Source: Firmicutes bacterium CAG:238
Lineage (GTDB): Bacteria > Bacillota > Clostridia > Peptostreptococcales > Anaerovoracaceae
Length of the DNA stretch: 60,927 bases
Assembly (NCBI GenBank): GCA_000435615.1
Contig: FR881937.1
Span: 1-60,927 of the forward strand
Reading direction: 5' to 3'
The notes under the pieces are model-generated. The model saw nothing but the letters and a program-made list of their open reading frames with translations, was not told the DNA's origin and searched no databases. Shown piece by piece: positions 25,985 through 33,542 of the stretch. Made by a program: the position numbers and the translations under genes. Position 1 is the stretch's first letter; each line of letters opens with the position of its first letter.

Positions 25985-26014
25985 CGAAAATAAGCGAAAA
26001 TAAGCGAAAAAAAT
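25985..26014 (+). repeat. Short tandem repeat next to the second sigma-54 promoter
   Basis: Two full copies of CGAAAATAAG (25985-26004) and a partial third (CGAAAAAAAT) lie directly upstream of the -24 box. Ten-base spacing means the copies fall on one face of the helix, so bending or activator binding is possible, but this is inference. Confidence 0.5.
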
Positions 26015-26015
26015 T

Positions 26016-26032
26016 TTGGCATATTTATTGCT
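26016..26032 (+). promoter_or_regulatory. Sigma-54 (-24/-12) promoter of the second deiminase-like operon
   Basis: TTGGCATATTTATTGCT has invariant GG and GC with 10 bases between them and differs from consensus at one base. It lies 47 bases upstream of ATG 26080. Confidence 0.87.
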
Positions 26033-26079
26033 TTATAGTTATGCAAGAAGTATCAGAAGAAAAGACAGGAGGTTTAATT

Positions 26080-27024
26080 ATGAATGAAAAGGTGAGAGAC
26101 ATCGACGCCCTTGCCGGTGAAAGATGGTTTCCTCTGGAAACAAGTATTGTTGATGATATGAAAAATCTTTGGGGAGACTGGGGCGTTTGCTCCGAGGTTG
26201 ACACTTTGAGAGATGTCATTATGAGACGTCCGGGTAAAGAGATCGAAAACTTCGACTGGGAAGCGGCGCGCTTCAAGGCTCCGATCGACCCGGAAAAATT
26301 CAGAAAGCAGCATGACGGATTGGCGCAGGTTTACAAAGACCACGGCGTGAGAGTGCATTATATTGAAGAGCAGAGAGAGGACAGACCAAACGCGTTGTTC
26401 TGCAGAGACCTTTTGCTGATGACACCGGAAGGCGCAATCGTAACCAGACCGGCGATGGAGGCCAGAAGAGGGGAAGAACGCTACATGGCAAAGGCTTTGG
26501 CAGAGCTTGGAGTTCCGATTATCCGTACGATATGCGGTGATGCAACCTTTGAAGGTGCGATGGGCCTTTGGATTGACAGACACACGATTGTGCTGGCATC
26601 CGGCGTACGTACAAACCGCAGCGGTTATGAGATGGTAGAACAGGAACTGCGCCGCATGGGCGTGACTGACATTCTGCACATGCAGATCCCTTACGGACAT
26701 GCACACATTGACGGACTGCTGAATATGGCCAGCCACGATGTCGCGATGATTCACGCATCTCAGGTTCCTTACGATGTATGCGATGCGCTGAAGAAAAAAG
26801 GCATTAAGCTTCTGGAATGCCCGTCCAGAATCGAAGCAAAGGAATCCTTCGCGATTAACTTCGTCGCAATCGAACCGGGAACGATCGCAATGCCTGCGGG
26901 AAATCCTCGTTCCCAGGAACTTTTGGAAAAGAACGGAATTAAAGTTATTCCTGTTGAGTTTGATGAAATCATGAAAGGCTTCGGTGCAATTCACTGCTGT
27001 ACCGCATTCCTGAAGCGCGGATAA
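26080..27024 (+). CDS. Arginine deiminase/amidinotransferase superfamily protein, paralog 2
   Basis: 314 residues, identical in length to the product of 23412 and clearly its paralog along the whole chain (shared GERWFP.ETS, WGDWGVCSEVDTL, EEQREDRPNA, GNPR.QELLEKNG). Catalytic residues correspond: FCRDL, an acidic FEGAMG, HIDGLLN and C306 in GAIHCCT; it has an adjacent second Cys, C307. Differences around FKAPIDPE and in the RTNRSGYE loop suggest a different substrate preference. First gene of a sigma-54-driven operon with an M28-like protein (12 bases downstream) and an NhaC-type antiporter. Start at 26080 has AGGAGG; an in-frame ATG at 26041 lies in the leader. Confidence 0.82.
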   Translation: MNEKVRDIDALAGERWFPLETSIVDDMKNLWGDWGVCSEVDTLRDVIMRRPGKEIENFDWEAARFKAPIDPEKFRKQHDGLAQVYKDHGVRVHYIEEQREDRPNALFCRDLLLMTPEGAIVTRPAMEARRGEERYMAKALAELGVPIIRTICGDATFEGAMGLWIDRHTIVLASGVRTNRSGYEMVEQELRRMGVTDILHMQIPYGHAHIDGLLNMASHDVAMIHASQVPYDVCDALKKKGIKLLECPSRIEAKESFAINFVAIEPGTIAMPAGNPRSQELLEKNGIKVIPVEFDEIMKGFGAIHCCTAFLKRG

Positions 27025-27036
27025 GGAGGAAAAGCG

Positions 27037-28764
27037 ATGGAACTTTACGAAAAATTGAAAGCAGAAATTTCCCTGGACAATATTTACAAAGACATGGCTT
27101 ACCTGATCGATGAGGTGGGCGAACGCCTTTCAGGCTCCAAGGAAATGGAAAAAGCAACGGAATATATATGCAAAAGACTGAACGAAAATATCGGAGAAGG
27201 CAGAATCGACCACTTTCCGATGTACATGAGCTATCCGGGAGAAGCGAGCCTCAGCGTCCTCAGCCCGAAAACCTATGAAATCCCGGCAAGACCTGTCTGC
27301 CACATCGATTCGACTCCGGCGGAAGGCCTTGAAGGTGAAGTACTCTATCTGGGAACCGGCGGTTACGACCGTTACGAAGGCGTTGACGCAAGGGGCAAAA
27401 TCATTCTCACGGACATGAACTGGAGTCCGGCACGTCCGGAAAAAGCAAGAATTGCCCAAGAGATGGGCGCAAAAGCTCTCATCATCATGAACTGGGGTGC
27501 TTCGGACAGCGACCTGATTCAGATGGGCGCGGTAAAAACCCAGTGGGGCAACCCGACACCGGAAAACGAGAACGAAATTCTTCACATAACGACAATCAGC
27601 ATCTCCAGAAAAGAGGGAGAAGCACTGCAGGCGCTTTGCGAGCAGGGAAAAGTCACCGTAAACATCAAGGCAAACGCAAGCCGCGAATGGATTACAGCAA
27701 GTCAGCCAATCGGAAGAGTGCGCGGCGGCAAGTCTAACGGCGAATACATTTTGATGGGAAGCCATGTTGACGCATGGGGAAAATCCGCTATCTGCAATGC
27801 ATCGGGAGACGCTTTGAACCTGGAAATCGCGAGAATCTGCTATGAAAACCGCGCAGAAATGAAGCGTGATGTGGAATTTGTTTTCTGGGACGGACACGAA
27901 ATCGCGGAAGGCGGCGGCTCGACATGGTACGCGGACCGCTACTGGCAGGATATGACGGAAAACTGCGTGGGCTATCTGAATTTGGATAATCTGGCAATTC
28001 AGGGAACGACGGTTCCGGGTGTGGAAGGACAACCGGAAATGAAGGATCTTTTGACAGAAGCTATTCAGGCGATCTTCGGTGAAGAGGGCGAATGGCATCA
28101 GGCGTACAAGGGCGGCGGAGATTCTTCCTTCTTCGGCGTAGGTGTACCATACGCATCCTTTGCGACGGAGTATACGGAGGAAAGGTTGAAAGAGCTGAAT
28201 TACGCATTTTACAGCCCTTGGCTGCACACACCGAACGACACCATCGATAAAATCGACCGGGAGCTTTTGCAAAAACACGCGGAATACTTCCTCTATGTGA
28301 TGAACAAACTCGCAAACAGCGATTTCGTCGGCTACAATATGAAGGCTTTGGCAGACGATGTGAAATGGCAGTGGGGCAAAGCAAAAGAAAATGCAGGAAA
28401 GGCACTTCCTTTGATTGCGGATCTTGACGACGTGGTTGAGAAATACGCATCGAAGATGGAGGCTTTACAGGCAATAAAGGAATCCGGAAAGGATGCGGAG
28501 CTGTTCAATGAGCTTGCGCTGGCATGCGAACGTCAGACCTCAATGTTCCGCTGCTACTCCGGAAAGTACGGACAGGATGCATGCGGATCGTACCTGACCG
28601 AGCAGCCGATTCCGGCTCTCGACCGGGCAATGCGTAAATACAACGCGGCTGAAGAAGGCTCCTATGACTATTACCTTTGGGAGACGGAGATTATGAGAAT
28701 TGCCAATATGATTTTTGATGAACTGAACATCAGTTTAAAGTATATGCAGCTTGCAGGGAGATAG
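27037..28764 (+). CDS. M28-family peptidase-like protein with altered metal site
   Basis: 575 residues. A PA-type inserted domain (about 85-215) is followed by the M28 zinc-aminopeptidase fold and a long helical C-terminal part (about 430-575). Ligands that remain: H243 in GSHVDAW, E288, D317 in NLDN and H397 in LHTPNDT. Two key positions are changed: the bridging Asp of the usual GAxDNASG is C253 (SAICNASG), and the catalytic Glu of the usual EE pair is H287 (WDGHEIAEGG). No signal peptide is seen, so it is cytoplasmic. It may bind one metal, use other chemistry or be a non-enzyme. It starts 12 bases after the deiminase-like gene and precedes the antiporter by 19 bases. Confidence 0.8.
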   Translation: MELYEKLKAEISLDNIYKDMAYLIDEVGERLSGSKEMEKATEYICKRLNENIGEGRIDHFPMYMSYPGEASLSVLSPKTYEIPARPVCHIDSTPAEGLEGEVLYLGTGGYDRYEGVDARGKIILTDMNWSPARPEKARIAQEMGAKALIIMNWGASDSDLIQMGAVKTQWGNPTPENENEILHITTISISRKEGEALQALCEQGKVTVNIKANASREWITASQPIGRVRGGKSNGEYILMGSHVDAWGKSAICNASGDALNLEIARICYENRAEMKRDVEFVFWDGHEIAEGGGSTWYADRYWQDMTENCVGYLNLDNLAIQGTTVPGVEGQPEMKDLLTEAIQAIFGEEGEWHQAYKGGGDSSFFGVGVPYASFATEYTEERLKELNYAFYSPWLHTPNDTIDKIDRELLQKHAEYFLYVMNKLANSDFVGYNMKALADDVKWQWGKAKENAGKALPLIADLDDVVEKYASKMEALQAIKESGKDAELFNELALACERQTSMFRCYSGKYGQDACGSYLTEQPIPALDRAMRKYNAAEEGSYDYYLWETEIMRIANMIFDELNISLKYMQLAGR

Positions 28765-28783
28765 ATCCCGGGAGGAAAGAAAA

Positions 28784-30487
28784 ATGAATAAGAAGATATC
28801 AGGAAGAAGATGGGTGCTTGCGGCAGTTTTCGTAATCGGAATGCTGGCGTTCACAGGCATGGCTTTCGCAGAAGGAGAGGATGCGCCGATTCACTACGGT
28901 GTTTTATCTTTGGTTGTGCCATTAATTGCTATCGTTTTGTCATTTATTACCAGACAAGTAATTCTTTCGCTGGCAACTGCGGTGTTCGTGGGTGCAGTGA
29001 TTTTAAACGGCGGAAATGTTTTCCATGGTTTCCTCAGAATGTGTGACCAATACATCGTCGGCACGGTGACGGATAGCTGGAATGTAACCTTAATGCTGTT
29101 CATCCTTTCAGTCGGAGGACTGATTGCGGTTATGGCGCGCATGGGCGGCACACAGGCGATGGCACTGGCTATGGCAAAAAAATCCAAAAACACAAAACAC
29201 GCTTTGGTTGTAACCTGGATTATGGGTATTATCATATTCTTTGAGGATATGGCAAACTCCTTAATCGTAGGTCCTACGATGAGACCGGTAACGGACGAGC
29301 TTCGGATTTCCAGAGAAAAACTTTCCTATGTTATCGACTCGACGGCAGGTCCTGTAACCGATATGGCATTCATTTCATCATGGGTTGCTTATGAAATCGG
29401 TATGATCGGCATCGCGCTGACAACAGCAGGTCTTGCGGTTGAAAACACTTACGGCATTTTCCTTGAGACGGTTCCGTATCGTTTCTATAACATCTTTGCG
29501 ATTGCTTTGGTAATTATTATCATTTTAACGCAAAAAGACTACGGTCCGATGTACGCGGCTGAAAAACGTGCCCGCCTTTCCGGCAATCTGGTAAATGAAG
29601 GCTCGACTCCGATGATGAGCAAAGAGCTTGATGCCATGAATGTAAAGGAAGGCACACCACTTCGTATCTGCAATGCAGTCGTACCAATTGTAACTTTTAT
29701 TGTGATTACTCTTTTTGCGATGTATTACACAGGCGGTGGTTTTGACAATACATTCAGCATCGAAACCATCAAAAATGCCTTTGGTGACTGCGATTCCGCT
29801 TCAAGTATTTTCTATGCGGTTATCATTGCTTCCGTTGTCAGCATTGTGATGGCTGTAGCTCAAAAAATTATGACACTTAGAGAAGCAATTGATGTTTGGA
29901 TGAACGGCTGCAAAGAGCTGCTTTTGACAGTTACGATTCTGCTGTTTGCATGGACATCCGGCAGCATCATGTCCGAACTCGGCACAGGTGCTTATATCGC
30001 TGAACTGGTTGGCGACACAGTTCCGGGAGTGATTCTTCCGGTTATCATCTTCGCGGTTTCCTGCCTGGTTTCCTTCTCAACAGGAACCTCCTACGGCACG
30101 ACTGCAATCATGATTCCGATTGCCTTCCCTCTGGCTATGGGCATAAACGGCGGCGTTCTGGATTCTTATGCTGTTCTGACTATCGCAGCAGTAACATGCG
30201 GCGCAATCTTCGGCGACCACTGCTCACCAATCTCTGATACGACAATCATGTCCTCCATGGGATCGGCGGCAGACCTTATGGACCATGTTCGTACACAGAT
30301 TCCGTATGCGGTTACGGCAGCAATTGTTGCAGCGGTATGCGGCTTCATTCCGGCGGCTCTCGGCGTTTCGGCATGGATCTGTCTTCCAATCGGTATCGTT
30401 GTTCTGTACTTGGTTGTAAGATTCCTCGGAAAGAGCACGAACGAAGAAGACCTGAAGAAAGAAGCTGCGCAGGAAGCGGCAGCGTAA
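28784..30487 (+). CDS. NhaC-family Na+/H+ antiporter-like transporter
   Basis: 567 residues with about 11-13 membrane spans of the NhaC (PF03553) superfamily; motifs include IIIFFEDMANSLIVGPTM, STAGPVTDMAFISSW, SFSTGTSYGT and GAIFGDHCSPISDTT. Family members exchange Na+/H+ or amino and carboxylic acids (for example malate/lactate or lysine). The extreme N-terminus looks like a signal peptide (basic head, hydrophobic core, MAFAEG), which is uncommon. As last gene of the sigma-54 operon it probably imports the guanidino or peptide substrate of the upstream enzymes or exports a product. ATG 28784 has GGGAGGAAAG. Confidence 0.85.
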   Translation: MNKKISGRRWVLAAVFVIGMLAFTGMAFAEGEDAPIHYGVLSLVVPLIAIVLSFITRQVILSLATAVFVGAVILNGGNVFHGFLRMCDQYIVGTVTDSWNVTLMLFILSVGGLIAVMARMGGTQAMALAMAKKSKNTKHALVVTWIMGIIIFFEDMANSLIVGPTMRPVTDELRISREKLSYVIDSTAGPVTDMAFISSWVAYEIGMIGIALTTAGLAVENTYGIFLETVPYRFYNIFAIALVIIIILTQKDYGPMYAAEKRARLSGNLVNEGSTPMMSKELDAMNVKEGTPLRICNAVVPIVTFIVITLFAMYYTGGGFDNTFSIETIKNAFGDCDSASSIFYAVIIASVVSIVMAVAQKIMTLREAIDVWMNGCKELLLTVTILLFAWTSGSIMSELGTGAYIAELVGDTVPGVILPVIIFAVSCLVSFSTGTSYGTTAIMIPIAFPLAMGINGGVLDSYAVLTIAAVTCGAIFGDHCSPISDTTIMSSMGSAADLMDHVRTQIPYAVTAAIVAAVCGFIPAALGVSAWICLPIGIVVLYLVVRFLGKSTNEEDLKKEAAQEAAA

Positions 30488-30569
30488 GGCAGTGCGCAGA
30501 GCGCTGACTGACCTTGCGGACGCCGCAGGTGCTTGCTCGAAAATAGAACAATCAAATACGATTAAGGCA

Positions 30570-30615
30570 AACATAATCAACTCCAAAGTTCATTAACTTT
30601 GGAGTTAATTATGTT
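30570..30615 (+). terminator. Long hairpin between converging operons
   Basis: About 21 base pairs with one mismatch (arms 30570-30590 and 30595-30615, loop CATT). There is no T-tract outside the stem, but it lies exactly between the antiporter stop and the stop of the minus-strand EFR1 gene, so a bidirectional 3'-end function is likely. Confidence 0.6.
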
Positions 30616-30625
30616 AAGTAGAAAG

Positions 30626-31453
30626 CTACAAGTAAAAGCTGTTCTCGGCGCGTCTGCCGCCGTACATGGCTTCCAGCTCTTCTTTATGATAAAGCAAACC
30701 TGTGTCCGTAAAGAGTTTCGCTCCCTGCGGGCATTTTTTTATGCAGGCACAGCATTTGATGCAGATGCCGGGCGTCCTAGTGCAGTCATTCTTATCAATC
30801 GCGCCCATCGGACACACCTCGGCACAGAATCCGCATTGGGTGCAGGCTTTGGTTGTAACCGGTTTTACTTTGCGAATGTCGATGGAATCCCCATGACGGT
30901 CGCGAGGCTGATAATAAGCGGCATTCGGGTCACCGTCAACTTCAACCGGATTGATAGGCTGACAGAACGCAACCGATTTTACCATCTTTCCAAAGACGGA
31001 AAGCGCAAAGTTTTCGGCATCTTTTAAGTCATTTTCGTCCGGTCTGCCGCCGCCGAGCGTGGTTGAGAAGGAATGCTCGCACGAAAAAGCAGCGGCTGCA
31101 ATCGTGTGAAATTCATGTGCTTCCAAGAGGCTGCAAAGCTCGGCAAGGGAATTGTCAAAAGCACGGTTGCCGAAAGTGACAATCGGTATGGCATAAGCCC
31201 CGCCTCCGGTTATGGTATTTAAGTAGTTTAGCAGAAGATTCGGAAGCCTGCCCGCATAAGTCGGACATCCGAAAACCACCAAATCCGTTGCGGTTAATGA
31301 CGGAAACCCTTCGCGTTCCGGCGGCAGGGTGAAATCATATTCGGTGACCTCCACACCACAGCTTGCGGCGAGGCAGTCTGCAACCGTTCTCACGATTTTT
31401 TCGGTCGTGCCGGTCGCACTGAAAAAAATTTTCCATACTTTTTTAATTTCCAT
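30626..31453 (-). CDS. EFR1-family flavodoxin-ferredoxin fusion protein
   Basis: 275 residues. N-terminal flavodoxin-like fold with the FMN loop SATGTTEKIV (about 12-21), and a C-terminal 2[4Fe-4S] ferredoxin with CTQCGFCAEVCPMGAI and CIKCCACIKKCPQGA. EFR1 proteins are predicted intracellular electron carriers; no defined partner is known. It is the third gene of a minus-strand group after the NusG-II and Gx genes (16-base gap), so it may deliver electrons to a flavin-based membrane system, with apbE divergent from the group. Confidence 0.87.
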   Translation of the reverse strand: MEIKKVWKIFFSATGTTEKIVRTVADCLAASCGVEVTEYDFTLPPEREGFPSLTATDLVVFGCPTYAGRLPNLLLNYLNTITGGGAYAIPIVTFGNRAFDNSLAELCSLLEAHEFHTIAAAAFSCEHSFSTTLGGGRPDENDLKDAENFALSVFGKMVKSVAFCQPINPVEVDGDPNAAYYQPRDRHGDSIDIRKVKPVTTKACTQCGFCAEVCPMGAIDKNDCTRTPGICIKCCACIKKCPQGAKLFTDTGLLYHKEELEAMYGGRRAENSFYL

Positions 31454-31469
31454 GATTATGCATCCTTTC

Positions 31470-31982
31470 TCAGCATATATCGGCGGGAAGCCGTTTTTCG
31501 ACCGTATAGGCCAGTATTCCGATCAATATTCCACCGATTAATCCCGTAAAGAGAAGAATCGTAAAATAGCTCATGAGACTTGCAGTGGAAACGATCATGC
31601 ATGCGGCAATGAGCTGCCCGAAATTGTGAGCAACACCCCCCGCCATACTGACTCCCACCATGCTAAACAGGCCCGTGCGTTTCAGAAGATACATGACGGT
31701 GAGACTGAGTATGCCGCCGGCAAAGGAATAAATCATACCGAAGACACCGCTGAACAGAAGCCCGGCCATCACAATTCGAGCACAGTTTATTGAAAATGCA
31801 CGGCGAAACCCCATGCGATAAAGTGCGATAATGATGACAAGGTTTGCTATGCCGAGTTTTACGCCCGGGATGGGAATGGGAATGGGGATCAGGACCTCGA
31901 CATAGGAGAATATTAATGCAAGTGCTGCGAACATTGCGGAGAAAGCAAGCTCTTTCATTCTTGTATCAGCCCGAGATGACAT
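31470..31982 (-). CDS. Gx transporter family protein (heptaprenyl diphosphate synthase component I-like)
   Basis: 170 residues with five or six spans; the first is followed by VLIPIPIPIPGVKLGIANLV, the hallmark of the Hpre_diP_synt_I/Gx family, and by AGGVAHNFGQL. These proteins look like ECF-type substrate-binding (S) components. The ATG at 31982 was chosen because AAGGAGGT lies 8 bases upstream; two in-frame starts just before it overlap that ribosome site. It overlaps the NusG-II gene. The pair NusG-II/Gx near apbE recurs in Bacillota and has been linked to flavinylated redox systems. Confidence 0.82.
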   Translation of the reverse strand: MSSRADTRMKELAFSAMFAALALIFSYVEVLIPIPIPIPGVKLGIANLVIIIALYRMGFRRAFSINCARIVMAGLLFSGVFGMIYSFAGGILSLTVMYLLKRTGLFSMVGVSMAGGVAHNFGQLIAACMIVSTASLMSYFTILLFTGLIGGILIGILAYTVEKRLPADIC

Positions 31983-32343
31983 CGACATCACCTCCTTCGG
32001 GATTGTTCTTTCCGGCCTTGATTTCGACGATGACTCTGTTGGGAAGACAGGCGATGCTGTCCTTTGTATGAGAAATCGTACCGGTCTGCACGCAGACCTG
32101 ATTTTTGCAGGTGGAAGAAGTCATTGAAACTTTACCGTCTTTTATGGTAATATGATTAGAGTGGCCTGATTGCGTGACCTCAATTTCACGATCCTCGGCA
32201 AGCGGATATACACCGAAAACTTGACCGCCTGCTGTAACGACAACCTCATTGCCCTGACGGTCGAAGAAAGCGGCATGCCACGAAATGGCAAGGCCGAACA
32301 CCACAATACATAAAAACAAAACAATATCTGCTTTTTTTATCAT
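31966..32343 (-). CDS. NusG domain II-containing exported protein
   Basis: 125 residues: an N-terminal membrane anchor/signal (about 5-24) and an outside beta-rich NusG_II domain (about 30-120) with the conserved core SSTCKNQVCVQTGTI and IACLPNRVIVEI; the two close Cys could form a disulfide or bind a cofactor. Function unknown. First gene of the minus-strand group with Gx and EFR1 genes. Ribosome site AAGGAG. Only 32 bases separate it from divergent apbE. Confidence 0.85.
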   Translation of the reverse strand: MIKKADIVLFLCIVVFGLAISWHAAFFDRQGNEVVVTAGGQVFGVYPLAEDREIEVTQSGHSNHITIKDGKVSMTSSTCKNQVCVQTGTISHTKDSIACLPNRVIVEIKAGKNNPEGGDVDVISG

Positions 32344-32375
32344 ATAAAAACTCCTTATGAAAGGTTGGAATATCC

Positions 32376-33521
32376 ATGAACTTTAATAAAAAAACAATTC
32401 GCCGCATGCTCACACGGATGTGCACTCTGACGATATGTCTAATCCTTATTATAACACAAACGGCATGCACCGCCAATGAAAAAACAAACGGAAATACCGG
32501 AGTGAGCAAAACGGGATTTTTCCTGGATACCTTGTGCAGCATCACGATTTTCGGCATATATGATTTGAGTGGAGAGCTCTTGGAGCTTTCGGAAGACGAA
32601 CTTAATCAAAAACTTCTGCTGCTGATTACGGATGCCTTTAAACTTTGTGACAAGTATGAGAAGATGCTCAGCAAAACCATAGAAACATCGGATGTAGCCA
32701 GGATTAACGCAGCAGGCGGAAAAGCCGTAAAAGTCAGCGGTGAAACAGTTGAAGTAATCCGGAAAGGAATCCTGTACGGTGAAATGACGCAGGGTGCTTT
32801 TGACATTACCATCGGCAAAGCCACAGACCTTTGGGGTTTTCGTGAGGCCGAGGCCGGGGAAAGCACAGAATCCGGAATGGTGGGCAAAGTTCCGGAAAAG
32901 AGTGAACTTGCGGAAACGATGAAGCATGTGGATTATAGGAAGATAGAAATAAATGGCAGCAAAGTCAGACTGCTCGATCCTGAAATGGAAATTGACCTTG
33001 GGGGGATCGCAAAAGGATATATCGCGGACAAGGTGACACAGTTTCTTGAAGAGGCAGGCGTGACAAGTGCCATTGTTGACCTTGGCGGCAACATTGTTGC
33101 GATACGAGGGAAAGCAGGAGCACTGCTGAACGCAGAAGGAGAACCACTTGCATTCAAAGTGGGAATTAAAGACCCGCTCTCGGACAGCGGCGACATCATC
33201 GGAATCGTTTCCGCATACGACAAAACGGTTGTGACTTCCGGAACTTATGAAAGATACTTCGTTGAAGACGGAAAAAAATATCACCACATTCTCGACAGTA
33301 AAACAGGATTCCCTGCCGACACGGATGTACTTTCGGTAACGATAATTGCGGATAAGGGACACTCCGTGGACGGCGATGCGCTCTCAACGAGCTGTCTGGC
33401 ATTGGGAATCGAAAAAGGCACGGCGTTAATCCAAAAAATCGATGGCGCAGAGGCGGTGTTTGTGGATACGGACGGAAACATTCACACCACCTCAAATGAA
33501 ATCGCTTTTACGAAGGAATAG
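32376..33521 (+). CDS. apbE: FAD:protein FMN transferase (ApbE)
   Basis: 381 residues, lipoprotein-like N-terminus with a hydrophobic stretch ending in TQTAC, then the ApbE fold: FFLDTLCSITIFG at the start of the domain, GAFDITIGKATDLWGF, IDLGGIAKGYIADK and a metal site around VDGDALSTSCLALG. It moves FMN from FAD to the Thr of [S/T]GAT motifs with Mg2+, outside the membrane. The targets in this window are RnfG T165 and RnfD T162. The region around 150-175 has a small acidic insertion. A second start (ATG at 32406) is possible but the upstream one gives a better signal sequence. Confidence 0.92.
   Translation: MNFNKKTIRRMLTRMCTLTICLILIITQTACTANEKTNGNTGVSKTGFFLDTLCSITIFGIYDLSGELLELSEDELNQKLLLLITDAFKLCDKYEKMLSKTIETSDVARINAAGGKAVKVSGETVEVIRKGILYGEMTQGAFDITIGKATDLWGFREAEAGESTESGMVGKVPEKSELAETMKHVDYRKIEINGSKVRLLDPEMEIDLGGIAKGYIADKVTQFLEEAGVTSAIVDLGGNIVAIRGKAGALLNAEGEPLAFKVGIKDPLSDSGDIIGIVSAYDKTVVTSGTYERYFVEDGKKYHHILDSKTGFPADTDVLSVTIIADKGHSVDGDALSTSCLALGIEKGTALIQKIDGAEAVFVDTDGNIHTTSNEIAFTKE
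32448..32476 (-). promoter_or_regulatory. Predicted promoter of the NusG-II/Gx/EFR1 group, inside apbE
   Basis: Minus strand: TTGGCG (32471-32476), a 17-base spacer and TATAAT (32448-32453). The predicted transcript starts about 100 bases before the NusG-II start and would run antisense to the 5' end of apbE. Confidence 0.55.
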
Positions 33522-33542
33522 AAACGCACGCTGCACGCTCTG

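Noticed and set aside
25985..26014. CGAAAATAAG repeats as a CRISPR-like array
   Set aside because: Units are 10 bases with no spacers; no cas genes are present in the window.
26074..26994. 306-codon open frame on the minus strand
   Set aside because: Shadow of the second deiminase-like gene.
27130..28278. 382-codon open frame on the minus strand
   Set aside because: Shadow of the M28-like gene; Cys/Phe/His-rich with no recognisable motif.
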